Below are positions 7,155 through 15,570 of a stretch of 53,093 nt of DNA, one piece after another. The stretch comes from DATESG01 sp964480275 (lineage in GTDB: Bacteria > Bacillota_I > Bacilli_A > RFN20 > CAG-826): NCBI GenBank assembly GCA_964480275.1, contig CAYZOC010000002.1, positions 1-53,093 of the forward strand, given 5' to 3'. The position numbers and the translations under genes are program-made. Within the stretch, counting starts at the first letter, position 1. Every line of letters begins with the position of its first letter. The notes below the pieces were generated by a model. It was given only the letters and a program-made list of their open reading frames with translations, searched no databases and was not told the origin of the DNA.

Positions 7155-8172
7155 AAATAAACATTGCATCGCCAAAACTAAAGAAGCGATACTGCTCTCT
7201 GACCGCATGCTCATAGGCACTTATAATAAGTTCACGATTGGCTAGTGCGGACACTAACATTATAAGGGTAGATTTTGGTAAATGAAAGTTTGTTATTAAA
7301 GCATCAACGGCCTTAAATTTATATCCAGGGGTAATGAAAAGATTTGTTTTGGCACTTTCAGCCAAAAATATACCATTTTTTGTGATATTTGCCTCTAATG
7401 TTCTCGTTGATGTTGTGCCAACTGCGATAATCCGGCGGTTTTGACTTTTTGCCTTGTTTAAAATGTTTGCAGCATCTTCCCCAACTTGATAGTATTCAAA
7501 ATGCATTTTATGATCGTTTGTGTCAGCAACAGAAACAGGCCTAAAAGTTCCAAGTCCAACGTGAAGAGTAATATCAACAATCTCAATGCCTTTAGCCTTT
7601 ATTTTTTCTAAAAGTTCGCGTGTGAAGTGAAAACCTGCAGTAGGCGCTGCGGCACTGCCATCAATTTTTGCATAAACAGTTTGATATTTACTGTATTGCT
7701 TTGCGTCATCTTTAATATATGGTGGAAGCGGAGCGTGCCCGATCTTTTCTAGAATTTCGATAAAAATTCCCTGATAGAAAAATTCTAGATGATGAATACC
7801 TTCTTGATATTTTTCGACACACACTGCACTTAACTCTTCATTAAAGTTTATCTTTGTGCCAACACGTATTGCCTTAGCGTTTCCAATTAAACACTCCCAC
7901 TTGTTTTGACCCATTTCTTTTAACAACAAAACTTCAATTCGAGCACCAGTAACATCTTTTGTGCCATAGAGTCTAGCCGGAATTACCTTCGTGTTATTAC
8001 GAACAAGAACATCTCCACTTTTCAAATAGTCTAAGATATCAAAAAAGTGTTTATCTTCAAATTTATTTTCCTTTTTGTCGACAACAAGGAGGCGCGAATG
8101 ATCGCGCTTATCTTCAGGGTGTTGAGCAATTAGCTGAAGCGGTAGTTGATAGTCAAATAAATTAATATCCAT
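7147..8172 (-). CDS. queA: S-adenosylmethionine:tRNA ribosyltransferase-isomerase QueA
   Basis: QueA transfers and isomerises the ribosyl part of SAM onto preQ1-modified tRNA, giving epoxyqueuosine. The 341-residue length is normal. Family blocks are visible: FDYQLPLQLIAQHP at the N-terminus, YQTVYAKIDGSAAAPTAGFH in the middle, LHVGLGTFRPV, and a DALITNFHLPKSTLIMLVSA stretch. It starts 2 bp after tgt ends and overlaps queH. Confidence 0.97.
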   Translation of the reverse strand: MDINLFDYQLPLQLIAQHPEDKRDHSRLLVVDKKENKFEDKHFFDILDYLKSGDVLVRNNTKVIPARLYGTKDVTGARIEVLLLKEMGQNKWECLIGNAKAIRVGTKINFNEELSAVCVEKYQEGIHHLEFFYQGIFIEILEKIGHAPLPPYIKDDAKQYSKYQTVYAKIDGSAAAPTAGFHFTRELLEKIKAKGIEIVDITLHVGLGTFRPVSVADTNDHKMHFEYYQVGEDAANILNKAKSQNRRIIAVGTTSTRTLEANITKNGIFLAESAKTNLFITPGYKFKAVDALITNFHLPKSTLIMLVSALANRELIISAYEHAVREQYRFFSFGDAMFIYG

Positions 8173-8174
8173 TT

Positions 8175-9311
8175 TTAAAATCCTTTAGCGTCGCCAAACT
8201 TTTCAATGATCTCTTTTTTGTAATCACTAAAACGATCAGCTTTAATTGCTTGGCGGGCACCTTCAACCATCTTAATCAAAAACCGTAGGTTATGAATCGA
8301 AAGTAATCTTTGCCCTAGTGACTCTCCACTTGTGTATAAATGACGTAAATAAGCTCGTGTATAATTTTTACAAGTATAGCAGTCACATTCATCATCAAGC
8401 GGCCGGAAGTCATCTTTATATTCGGCTTTGCGAATATTAATTCTCCCCTTCGAGGTCATCAAGGCACCATGGCGCGCAATTCTAGTTGGAAGCACACAAT
8501 CAAACATGTCCATACCCCGCTCAATTCCTTCAAGAATATAATCAATTGATCCGACCCCCATCAAATAACGGGGTTTGTCACTTGGTAGATAAGGAACCGC
8601 ATAATCAATCATTTTCAAACAAACATCTTTAGGTTCACCAATACTAGTTCCCCCAATTGCATAGCCATCAAAACCAATTTCCACAAGCTTTTGTGCCGAA
8701 TACTTGCGGAGCTCACTAAACTCTCCACCTTGAACAATACCAAATAAGGCTTGTTCACTTCTATGCGCAACTTTACCTCGTTCAGCCCAGCGTAATGTGC
8801 GATTAACACTATCAAGCATATATTCATAAGTGGCGGGATAATGCACACATTCGTCAAAACTCATGATAATATCAGCACCAATTTTTTCTTGAATTTCAAT
8901 TGCCCGTTCAGGTGAAAAAAAGAGTTTATCACCATTTAAATGACTTTTAAAATGCACGCCTTCTTCTGTTATTTTTCGATTAGCCGCGAGTGAAAAAACT
9001 TGAAAACCACCTGAATCAGTTAGCATTGGTCTATCGTAGTTCATAAATTTATGGACACCACCCGCCTTAGCGATAATGTCTTCACCTGGCCGCAGTGATA
9101 AGTGATATGTGTTGGCCAAAATAACACCTGATCCAATTGCCTTGATTTCTTCAACACTTAATGTTTTGACCGTCGCAAGTGTTCCAACTGGCATAAACAT
9201 TGGTAGTTCAACATCACCATGGGGCGTATGAAGTATTCCATAGCGAGCTCCACTTTGTTTACATATGTGTTTTATTTCTAAATAAAAGTTCTTTTTCATA
9301 TCTTGTATCAT
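8175..9311 (-). CDS. tgt: tRNA-guanine transglycosylase
   Basis: Tgt exchanges guanine 34 of GUN-anticodon tRNAs for preQ1. MLTDSGGFQVFSLA carries the catalytic Asp region, DCVLPTRIARHGAL is the second signature, and the zinc ligands appear near the C-terminus as CDCYTCKNY with a downstream His. The 378-residue length is normal. The ATG at 9311 lies just after the queT stop; an in-frame ATG at 9299 would give the more usual N-terminus (MKKNFYLEIK), and neither has a strong ribosome binding site. Second gene of the riboswitch-controlled operon. Confidence 0.97.
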   Translation of the reverse strand: MIQDMKKNFYLEIKHICKQSGARYGILHTPHGDVELPMFMPVGTLATVKTLSVEEIKAIGSGVILANTYHLSLRPGEDIIAKAGGVHKFMNYDRPMLTDSGGFQVFSLAANRKITEEGVHFKSHLNGDKLFFSPERAIEIQEKIGADIIMSFDECVHYPATYEYMLDSVNRTLRWAERGKVAHRSEQALFGIVQGGEFSELRKYSAQKLVEIGFDGYAIGGTSIGEPKDVCLKMIDYAVPYLPSDKPRYLMGVGSIDYILEGIERGMDMFDCVLPTRIARHGALMTSKGRINIRKAEYKDDFRPLDDECDCYTCKNYTRAYLRHLYTSGESLGQRLLSIHNLRFLIKMVEGARQAIKADRFSDYKKEIIEKFGDAKGF

Positions 9312-9316
9312 ATCAT

Positions 9317-9802
9317 TTAGCGACCCTTTGTGATAATAATCTCATTAAAAAATCGGTTTTTTCGTAAAATCGTAAAGATAAAATATCCAATTAGCATTAC
9401 GACAAGTTCACCTAGACCCACTGTGAGGGCGGAGAGCCAAAATGGAAGTCCATGAATAAAATATAGTTCGGCCCCAATGATAAAAGCGTTAGCGAGTGTT
9501 GCATAAATAATTGCCGGCCACATTTTTGGCGTGATTGAAATTAAACTAACAACAATGACCGTTGCTAGTGTGCCAAAGATCATGTCCCAGGGTAGAAGTG
9601 GGGAAAAAGCATTGGCAATTAGTGTTCCTAAGATGATTCCTAGTGAAAAATCTTTACGGAAAAAAACAAGAAACAAGAGTATTTCCGCTATCCGAAATTG
9701 AATGTCGCCATAACTCATGAAACTTAATAATATTGTTAGGGCGGCATAAAGAGCAGCCACGAGAGCATTGTCAGTAATTCTTCTAATTTTAATTTTTTGC
9801 AT
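9317..9802 (-). CDS. queT: QueT-type queuosine precursor transporter (ECF S component)
   Basis: A 161-residue protein with about five hydrophobic segments that resembles the QueT family of ECF transporter substrate-binding subunits, believed to import preQ1 or preQ0. The start (ITDNALVAALYAALTILLSF) and FRIAEILLFLVFF are typical of QueT, in which an Arg-Glu near helix 2 is conserved. The immediate upstream preQ1-I riboswitch and co-transcription with tgt, queA and queH support the role strongly. The general ECF energising module is not in this window. Confidence 0.92.
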   Translation of the reverse strand: MQKIKIRRITDNALVAALYAALTILLSFMSYGDIQFRIAEILLFLVFFRKDFSLGIILGTLIANAFSPLLPWDMIFGTLATVIVVSLISITPKMWPAIIYATLANAFIIGAELYFIHGLPFWLSALTVGLGELVVMLIGYFIFTILRKNRFFNEIIITKGR

Positions 9803-9807
9803 AAAAA

Positions 9808-9855
9808 AACTCCTTGTTTTTTATTACTGGTGGTTTAGCAAGGACAACACCAGAT
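9808..9855 (-). promoter_or_regulatory. preQ1-I riboswitch, translational type
   Basis: On the minus strand stem P1 is CTGGTG (9848-9853) with CACCAG (9827-9832). The loop contains CCTTG (9839-9843). After P1 comes an A-rich tail, then CAAGGAG (9810-9816). CCTTG pairs with CAAGG to form the P2 pseudoknot typical of preQ1-I. CAAGGAG is also the Shine-Dalgarno sequence of queT (ATG at 9802), so ligand binding should hide it. The layout is very similar to the known Thermoanaerobacter tengcongensis aptamer. No terminator hairpin is seen. Confidence 0.92.
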
Positions 9856-9861
9856 AGACTT

Positions 9862-9889
9862 ATTATAAAAGAGTAGCGATTATTTACAA
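9862..9889 (-). promoter_or_regulatory. Promoter of the queT-tgt-queA-queH operon
   Basis: On the minus strand TTGTAA (9884-9889) and TATAAT (9862-9867) are 16 nt apart. The predicted start is a few bases before the riboswitch P1. It lies in the short gap after the folA stop, so the que operon can be expressed independently of the upstream genes. Confidence 0.7.
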
Positions 9890-9902
9890 CCTCAAATGTT
9901 AC

Positions 9903-10382
9903 TTAGGGCGCAACTTGATAAATAGCAAAGGTTAATTTTACTCCACGTTCACTTGTTATTTCGCTTTTTGAAATCACTCGCAGCTCTTTTTCAAAATATT
10001 CATGAGGAAAATAAGTATCGCCTTCATATTCAGCATCAACATGTGTGATATATAGTTTGCTCACATAGGGGAGTGCTTCTCGATAAATTTCCGCGCCACC
10101 AATGATAAATATTTCTTGTTCATCAGCAATGTTTTTTAAATATTCACCCAAATTATTAACAATAAGCGCGCCTTCAATATTTAAATTTTGCCGACTAACA
10201 ATGATGTTTTGGCGGTGCGGCAAAAGTCGGCCAATTGACTGATATGTTTTTCGACCCATAACAATCGTCTTACCTATAGTCGTGTCGCGAAAATATTTGA
10301 GGTCTTCCGGAATATACCAGGGCAAACCATTACTATCACCAATAAGTCTATTTTTATCAATTGCCACAATAAGACTAATCAT
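9903..10382 (-). CDS. folA: Dihydrofolate reductase
   Basis: DHFR reduces dihydrofolate to tetrahydrofolate with NADPH. The 159-residue length is usual. The substrate-site signature LPWYIPEDLKYFRDTTIGK (residues 20-38) includes the catalytic acid in PED; IVMGRKTYQSIG is the first NADPH-binding region and IIGGAEIYREAL the second. The ATG overlaps the gatB stop by one base. Its place at the end of a pcrA-ligA-gatCAB block is unusual to my knowledge. Elsewhere in the window glyA uses the same cofactor pool. Confidence 0.97.
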   Translation of the reverse strand: MISLIVAIDKNRLIGDSNGLPWYIPEDLKYFRDTTIGKTIVMGRKTYQSIGRLLPHRQNIIVSRQNLNIEGALIVNNLGEYLKNIADEQEIFIIGGAEIYREALPYVSKLYITHVDAEYEGDTYFPHEYFEKELRVISKSEITSERGVKLTFAIYQVAP

Positions 10383-11809
10383 TAGCGTTTTTCAATTTCT
10401 TCTTTCAAAATTTTACTTGCAAGCGCAGGATTGATTTTACCCTGTGATTTTTTCATCAATAATCCAACAAGAAAACCAAAGGCACGATCTTTACCATTCT
10501 TATAATCATCAATTACGTTAGGGTTTTCATCCAGCACCGTGTTGACAAGTACTAAAATCGCTCCCTCGTCACTAATTTGGACCATGTTCATCTTTTTGGC
10601 AACTGATGCTGGATCTTGATCTTTTTCAAATAAAACATCAAGTATTGTCCGGGCTTGTTTGTTGGAAATCTTGCCTTCATCAATCATATTCACAAGTTTA
10701 GCAAAGTTAATTGGGCTAATGCTTAAGTCGTTAATTGTTTGATTGTTTTTATTTAAAAACGCAGCAATTTCGCCATTAATCATATTGGCGGCAATTTTAT
10801 AACTATTTGTTGTCTTGACTACTTCATCGTAAAACTGTGCGACATCTTTATTTGCTAAAAGGATATCAATATCAAATTCACTAAGGGCAAAATCCTTTGC
10901 ATATCGATTTCTTTTTGTGGTCGGAAGTTCTGGGCAGTTATTAATCACTTCATCAATAAAATTACGGCCGATATGGACAGGAACGAGATTTGCTTCAGGA
11001 TAATATTTATAATCAACAGCGCTTGATTTAACACGCATGCCAATTGTTGTCTTTTTATCATCATCGTATCTTCGCGTTTCTTGGATGACTTTTTCGCCAC
11101 TAGCTAACACTTGTTTTTGTCGTTCAATTTCAATATCAATAACTTTTTCAACATTAGAAATTGAATTAAGGTTTTTTACTTCTACTTTTGTACCAAAAGC
11201 TTCTGTTCCAACGGGGCGTATAGAAATATTTACATCACATCTAAGTGATCCTTCTTCCATTTTCCCATCACTCACATCAGTAAAGGTGACAATCTCACGA
11301 ATAATCTCGACATATTTTGCCGCCTCTTTACCCGAGCGAATATCTGGCTCAGTAACAATTTCCACTAATGGAATACCAGCCCGATTGTAATCGATTAGGG
11401 TATAATCGACCATATGTAATTGCTTGGCCGTATCTTCTTCCATATGTAAACGATTTATTCTGATTCTTTTTTCTTGGCCATCAACTAGAAGGTCAAGATA
11501 TCCATTTCTACCAATTGGTCGCTTGTCTTGCGTGATTTGATAACCCTTAGGCAGATCACTATAAAAGTAGTTTTTGCGATCGAAATGTAGTGTCTCGTCT
11601 ATTTGCATATTGAGAGCATGGCAAACTCTTATGGCGTTAATAACCGCTTGTTTATTGATTGTGGGTAGTGTCCCAGGATGAGCAAGATCAATATAGGAAA
11701 CCATCGTATTAGGAGCGGCGTTATAGTCAATTGGGGCGGGTGAAAACATTTTACTTTTGGTTTTGGTTTCAACGTGAATTTCTAATCCAATTACTGCTTC
11801 GTATTCCAT
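10382..11809 (-). CDS. gatB: Aspartyl/glutamyl-tRNA amidotransferase subunit B
   Basis: GatB activates the mischarged Glu-tRNA(Gln) (or Asp-tRNA(Asn)) by ATP-dependent phosphorylation and accepts ammonia from GatA. EAVIGLEIHVETKTKSKMFS is the family start, RLHMEEDTAKQLH the kinase-site signature, and the C-terminal YqeY-like tail domain is complete (475 residues). Because a true AsnRS is encoded at 20481, the likely job here is Gln-tRNA(Gln) formation. Overlaps gatA and folA by one base each. Confidence 0.98.
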   Translation of the reverse strand: MEYEAVIGLEIHVETKTKSKMFSPAPIDYNAAPNTMVSYIDLAHPGTLPTINKQAVINAIRVCHALNMQIDETLHFDRKNYFYSDLPKGYQITQDKRPIGRNGYLDLLVDGQEKRIRINRLHMEEDTAKQLHMVDYTLIDYNRAGIPLVEIVTEPDIRSGKEAAKYVEIIREIVTFTDVSDGKMEEGSLRCDVNISIRPVGTEAFGTKVEVKNLNSISNVEKVIDIEIERQKQVLASGEKVIQETRRYDDDKKTTIGMRVKSSAVDYKYYPEANLVPVHIGRNFIDEVINNCPELPTTKRNRYAKDFALSEFDIDILLANKDVAQFYDEVVKTTNSYKIAANMINGEIAAFLNKNNQTINDLSISPINFAKLVNMIDEGKISNKQARTILDVLFEKDQDPASVAKKMNMVQISDEGAILVLVNTVLDENPNVIDDYKNGKDRAFGFLVGLLMKKSQGKINPALASKILKEEIEKR

Positions 11810-13269
11810 TATTTTTGCCCTCCAACTTGTAAATTTTTCAAGCCTGTAATATCTTCTAAGACCTGAGCAACTCCAAATAGGTCTAATTCACTAAATGGCC
11901 GACCTGTAAGATTAACACCGATTGGCATCCCTCCATCAAGACAAACTGGAAGTGTAATACTTGGAAGTCCCGCAAGATTGCCAATAACTAAATGGTTGTC
12001 CTCAACGAGGTGAGCAATATTCAAATTATCGCTTTTGGTATCAAACTTTGGCGCAATACTTGGCGAAGATGGTAAATAGATGAAGTCATAATCATCTAGG
12101 ACCTTATTAACTGCTTCAACAATTAATCTACGAGCTTTTTGTGCTCTTCTAAAGAGTAGTTCTTGGTTTTCTTGCTTGAGTGAATAACTTCCGATGATGA
12201 ATCGACGTTTGATCAAAGCGCTAAAGCCCTTAGTTCTAGTGTTCTTAATTACATCAATATAAGTTTTACCCTCTTTCCGCGCTCCAAACTTAACACCATC
12301 AAGATTGGCGTTATTTGAGGTTGATTCTGCACAGCTTAAAACAAAATATGTGGAAAATAGTGCGTTTAATAATTCTTCTTTAATTTCAGCATACTCGACA
12401 ATCGCTCCTCTTTTACGTAACTCTTCAATTGTATAGTCATAACGAGTTTGAAGACGTGGATTAGATATCTTGTTAGAAATTCCTTTAATTAAAGCAATTT
12501 TAACACCCTTAACACTAGCGTTATATTGTGTATATTCTTCGACCGCTTTTGGCGAAGATGTAAAGTCTTTTTTGTCATGACCAGCAAGTGTTTCTAATAG
12601 AAGCGCACTATCAAAGACACTACGAGTGAAATATCCAACTGCATCTAAACTTGGCGTAAATGGTGCTAATCCAAAACGTGAAATTCTTCCCCACGTTGGT
12701 TTAAAGCCAACAAGACCAGCATAACTTGCTGGTTTACGGACGGAGTCCCCAGTATCGCTACCCAGAGCAAATGGAACTAAGCCACAAGCGACAACACTAG
12801 CGCTACCAGCACTAGAACCGCCGACCATGTGATGCTTGCTCTTGTCATAAGGGTTATAAGTTCTACCCAAGTGCCCAGTCATGCCCGAGCCCCCCATTGC
12901 TAGTTCATCAAGCGTAGTTTTTCCTATTGGAATCGCGTTTTTACGATTAAGCCTTTCAATAACTTCAGCATTGTATAGAGGGATATATCCTTTTAAGATG
13001 TTACTACTTGCAGTAGTTTCTACACCCATTGTCGAAAGATTATCTTTAATCATGTAGGGAATACCCCAAAGTAAGTTATCTTTTTCGACCGGCTTTTTAC
13101 TTAATTCAAGCGCAAAAGCACGGGCACTTTCATACATTTTGGCTTCGAGGGCATTATTGTCATCACTTTCAATCTTAGTGATTGCTTGTTCGACTACTTC
13201 GATAGGATTAGTCGCTCCACTTACATATAGATCATGAAGCTCTTTAATTGTTAATGTTAAATAGTCCAT
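11809..13269 (-). CDS. gatA: Aspartyl/glutamyl-tRNA amidotransferase subunit A
   Basis: GatA hydrolyses glutamine and channels ammonia to GatB. The amidase Ser-cisSer-Lys triad is recognisable: Lys75 in YMIKDNLS, the MVGGSSAGSASVV stretch (149-160), and Ser176 in GSDTGDSVRKPA. The last motif is usually DTGGS; here the residue before the catalytic Ser is Asp, a mild oddity. I chose the ATG at 13269 (486 residues) since the longer frame to 13341 runs through gatC and adds non-family sequence. One base separates it from gatC. Confidence 0.97.
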   Translation of the reverse strand: MDYLTLTIKELHDLYVSGATNPIEVVEQAITKIESDDNNALEAKMYESARAFALELSKKPVEKDNLLWGIPYMIKDNLSTMGVETTASSNILKGYIPLYNAEVIERLNRKNAIPIGKTTLDELAMGGSGMTGHLGRTYNPYDKSKHHMVGGSSAGSASVVACGLVPFALGSDTGDSVRKPASYAGLVGFKPTWGRISRFGLAPFTPSLDAVGYFTRSVFDSALLLETLAGHDKKDFTSSPKAVEEYTQYNASVKGVKIALIKGISNKISNPRLQTRYDYTIEELRKRGAIVEYAEIKEELLNALFSTYFVLSCAESTSNNANLDGVKFGARKEGKTYIDVIKNTRTKGFSALIKRRFIIGSYSLKQENQELLFRRAQKARRLIVEAVNKVLDDYDFIYLPSSPSIAPKFDTKSDNLNIAHLVEDNHLVIGNLAGLPSITLPVCLDGGMPIGVNLTGRPFSELDLFGVAQVLEDITGLKNLQVGGQK

Positions 13270-13270
13270 A

Positions 13271-13567
13271 CTAATTGACCACCTTTGGTAATCTAATTTG
13301 GCCCGCGAAAGTATCGGGAGCATTTGCCAAAACTTCTTCACGTGTTAATGGTGCCTCGGGCTCATCTTCACGAAGTAAATTATTTGTAACTTCAAAGGGA
13401 TAAATCATTGGTTCGACACTATCGACATCGGGAATCTTTTCTAATAGTGACATTTGCGCAATCAATTCATCAAATTCTTGTAAAAGCGTAGAATATTCTT
13501 CGTCTGCCATATCAAAAAGTAAGTCATTTGCTAGTTCTTTTAATTTGTTTTTATCAACTTTTATCAT
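13271..13567 (-). CDS. gatC: Aspartyl/glutamyl-tRNA amidotransferase subunit C
   Basis: A 98-residue GatC, which wraps around and stabilises GatA-GatB. KLKELANDLLFDMADEEYS resembles the family helical N-terminus, and the LREDEPEAPLTREEVLANAP motif in the second half is diagnostic. Normal length. It follows ligA by 2 bp and precedes gatA by 1 bp. Confidence 0.95.
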   Translation of the reverse strand: MIKVDKNKLKELANDLLFDMADEEYSTLLQEFDELIAQMSLLEKIPDVDSVEPMIYPFEVTNNLLREDEPEAPLTREEVLANAPDTFAGQIRLPKVVN

Positions 13568-13569
13568 AT

Positions 13570-15570
13570 TTAATCCTCTTCCCCGTTTTGATCTATGAGA
13601 GTAATGAAGCTTTGTTCATCAAGCGTTTTAACTCCAAGCGTTTCCGCTTTTTTAAGTTTAGAGCCTGCTTCACTACCATAAATAACATAGTCTGTTTTCT
13701 TTGAAACACTTCCACTGACCCGTGCTCCAAGATTTTCTAACAACTCACTAGCCTCATCTCTTGTATATTTTTCTAGTGTTCCTGTTAGCACTACCGTCTT
13801 ATCTTTGAAGATAGAATCTGCTACTTCTTTGTGTCCAAGATACTCAAAGTTTACACCTAAGCCTTTAAGTTTATCAATCACTTTTAAGTTGTTCTCATCC
13901 TGGAAAAACTCGATGATTGAATTTGCGGCAACAGGACCAATATCTCTAATCGCGGTTAACTCATCACTATTTGCATCGATAAGAGCATCAATATTTTGAT
14001 ATTTTTTAGCTAATATTTTTGCGGTTTTAACACCAACTTCCTTGATACCTAGACCAAATAAAACTTTTTCTAGTGACTTGGTTTTTGAATTTTCAGCAGC
14101 TTCAAGTAAGTTAGCAATTGATTTATGTGAAAAACCTTCAATTTCCATTAACTCAGTCTTATAGCGCTCAAGTTGATAAATGTCGGAAATACTTGTTAAC
14201 ATTTTTTCATTAAATAACAATTCAATAATCTTTTCACCTAAGCCCTCAATATCCATGGCATCACGACCGACAAAATGAATAAGTTTTTCAACACTTCGAG
14301 CTGGACAATCCGCATTCACGCAAAAATGTAGTGGTTCTTTATACTGAAGCTTTTCGCCACATACTGGGCAATTTTCTATCATCACGAACGGCTTTTCACT
14401 TCCATCGCGCCGCTCTTTAATCGCGTTAACAACTTCAGGAATTACGTCTCCTGCTTTTCTAAGTGTGACATAATCACCTATCATTAAGTTACGTTCGACA
14501 ATAAAATTTTCGTTATGAAGTGTAGCCCTCTGGACTAGTGATCCGGCAACACGAACAGGGGAAAGCACCGCATTAGGTGTAATTTTTCCCGTCCTTCCAA
14601 CTGTAAAAATTATATCTTGTAACTTTGTAATTGCTAATTCTGGTGGAAATTTATAGGCAATCGCCCACTTAGGTGTCTTTGCCGTCTGGCCGATACGAGT
14701 ATAGCTACTCATATCATCTACTTTGATGACAATTCCATCAATATCATAATCAAGACTAGCTCTTTTAAGTGTAAACTCATCAATATATTTGAGAACTTCC
14801 TCAATTCCTAAACATTTTCTAACGTAGGGATTAATTCTAAATCCCTTACTTTTAAGTGTTTCTAAGGCTTGATAGTGGCTTGTTATATTGAAATCACCAG
14901 CGTTAACAAAGTAGTACCAATAAGCATCAAGTTTTCGACTTGCGGCAATTTTGCTATCAAGATTACGAATTGAACCTGCCGCAGCATTTCTTGCATTAGC
15001 AAATAAGGCTTCACCCTTTTCTTCGCGAATTACATTCAGATCTATCAGCGTTTTTCTTGGCATATATACTTCGCCACGCACCTCAAAATTTCCATCAATC
15101 TTGACAGAGGTTGGGATTGATTTAATTGTCAAAACATTACTTGTAACATCTTCACCAACAACACCATCACCTCGTGTTGCCGCATAATTAAGCGTTCCAT
15201 TAACATAATCTAGCGACATTGCTAGTCCATCGATTTTTAGCTCAGCGACATATTCGACTTTTTCGACTTTTAACGCCTCTTTTATCTTGCGGTCGAAATC
15301 TTCAAGATCGTCACTATTAAACGCATTAGCCAGCGAAAGCATTTGTCGTTTGTGCTCAACTTCTTTAAAATCTTGCAGAACTTGACCACCAACACGCTTA
15401 GATGGTGAATGGGGGTCGTCAAACTGAGGATATTTGGTTTCTAGCATGACTAGTTCATTAATTAAGCGATCATATTCGGCATCATTAACACTAGGTTTAT
15501 CAAGAACATAATATTCATAATTGAGTTGATTTAGTATTTGTCGAAGTTCAATAATTCGTTGGTGACTCAT
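13570..15570 (-). CDS. ligA: NAD-dependent DNA ligase
   Basis: LigA seals nicks in replication and repair using NAD. Order of domains: Ia (residues 1-65), adenylation domain with the nucleophile Lys112 in AELKIDGLAM, OB fold, a four-Cys zinc finger (CPVCGEKL and CVNADCPAR, around 396-420), helix-hairpin-helix repeats, and a C-terminal BRCT domain from about 585. The 666-residue length is typical. The start overlaps the pcrA stop by 4 bp (ATGA). Confidence 0.98.
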   Translation of the reverse strand: MSHQRIIELRQILNQLNYEYYVLDKPSVNDAEYDRLINELVMLETKYPQFDDPHSPSKRVGGQVLQDFKEVEHKRQMLSLANAFNSDDLEDFDRKIKEALKVEKVEYVAELKIDGLAMSLDYVNGTLNYAATRGDGVVGEDVTSNVLTIKSIPTSVKIDGNFEVRGEVYMPRKTLIDLNVIREEKGEALFANARNAAAGSIRNLDSKIAASRKLDAYWYYFVNAGDFNITSHYQALETLKSKGFRINPYVRKCLGIEEVLKYIDEFTLKRASLDYDIDGIVIKVDDMSSYTRIGQTAKTPKWAIAYKFPPELAITKLQDIIFTVGRTGKITPNAVLSPVRVAGSLVQRATLHNENFIVERNLMIGDYVTLRKAGDVIPEVVNAIKERRDGSEKPFVMIENCPVCGEKLQYKEPLHFCVNADCPARSVEKLIHFVGRDAMDIEGLGEKIIELLFNEKMLTSISDIYQLERYKTELMEIEGFSHKSIANLLEAAENSKTKSLEKVLFGLGIKEVGVKTAKILAKKYQNIDALIDANSDELTAIRDIGPVAANSIIEFFQDENNLKVIDKLKGLGVNFEYLGHKEVADSIFKDKTVVLTGTLEKYTRDEASELLENLGARVSGSVSKKTDYVIYGSEAGSKLKKAETLGVKTLDEQSFITLIDQNGEED

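Noticed and set aside
7155..7220. An N-terminal extension of QueH up to 7220.
   Set aside because: It lies within the end of queA in another frame and is not family-like; the overlap would be unusually long.
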